A model generated the notes under the pieces. That model saw nothing but the letters and a program-made list of their open reading frames with translations. It searched no databases and had not been told where the DNA came from. The translations under genes were made by a program, and so were the position numbers. This document shows, in pieces, positions 5,027 to 5,115 of a stretch of DNA of 5,115 nt. Source of the DNA: an uncultured Collinsella sp. (lineage in GTDB: Bacteria > Actinomycetota > Coriobacteriia > Coriobacteriales > Coriobacteriaceae); contig UQUG01000096.1 of the NCBI GenBank assembly GCA_900544205.1, forward strand, positions 1-5,115, in the 5' to 3' direction. Positions within the stretch are counted from its first letter, which is position 1. Each line of letters starts with the position of its first letter.

Positions 5027-5115
5027 TTAGCAGTCCGTTCGGTGCCATTTTTGTTGCGTTCGGGTCGCGCGCGCAGACGTGGTGTAAGAGTGTCCTGAGG
5101 TCCGTCGCTGCAAGT
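5027..5115. other. Unassigned right-edge stretch
   Basis: I see no gene start, RNA gene or clear repeat here. A nominal open frame with a TTG start (4829-5098) runs through it but crosses both inverted repeats and matches no family I know. The stretch may be the far flank of a gene beyond the window. Confidence 0.3.

Noticed and set aside
4829..5098. 89-codon open frame with a TTG start after pdxR
   Set aside because: It has no ribosome site, crosses the right arm of one inverted repeat and the whole of another, and has a low-complexity Ser/Arg-rich tail; it is better explained as repeat DNA.

Overview
The window reads as part of a chromosome of a Coriobacteriia-type actinobacterium, most likely Collinsella or a close relative. 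This rests on the style of the vitamin B6 proteins, the mid-to-high GC codon use and the GGGGACGTTCTT-type palindromes. The genus is an inference; no marker gene in the window proves it.

Layout, left to right. Bases 1-189 are very GC-rich, have no convincing gene and contain many small palindromes. Bases 190-1311 (minus strand) encode an intact IS110-family DEDD transposase (recombinase). Upstream of it, about 1312-1500 (minus-strand sense) is non-coding and holds a well-formed long hairpin with internal loops plus several smaller hairpins. This is where IS110 elements encode their bridge RNA (seekRNA), the guide that specifies target and donor DNA. Bases 1558-1697 hold two abutting long palindromes, one REP-like and one an 84-nt imperfect hairpin. 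They separate the insertion sequence from the host genes.

Bases 1732-3230 (minus strand) are a two-gene operon, pdxS then pdxT, encoding the two subunits of the DXP-independent pyridoxal 5'-phosphate synthase. A 145-bp divergent intergenic region (3231-3375) carries two TGAC...GTCA palindromes embedded in an AAGGTCAG direct repeat, the likely operator and promoter region. Bases 3376-4812 (plus strand) encode a MocR/PdxR-type regulator, an N-terminal GntR-like winged helix fused to an aminotransferase-like PLP-binding domain. It is the expected PLP-sensing controller of the divergent pdxST operon. Bases 4807-5115 are non-coding: a 16-bp perfect inverted repeat whose left arm contains the pdxR stop codon, then a second 11-bp inverted repeat next to a run of eight A.

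Together pdxR-pdxST is a self-contained PLP synthesis and sensing module. PdxT releases ammonia from glutamine, PdxS builds PLP from ribose 5-phosphate and glyceraldehyde 3-phosphate, and PdxR senses the product. The least ordinary part is the IS110 element with its candidate bridge RNA. A 9-nt stretch in a predicted RNA loop is identical to DNA about 90 bp downstream of the transposase gene, which could be a guide match or a trace of the element ends. The exact element ends cannot be fixed from one copy.
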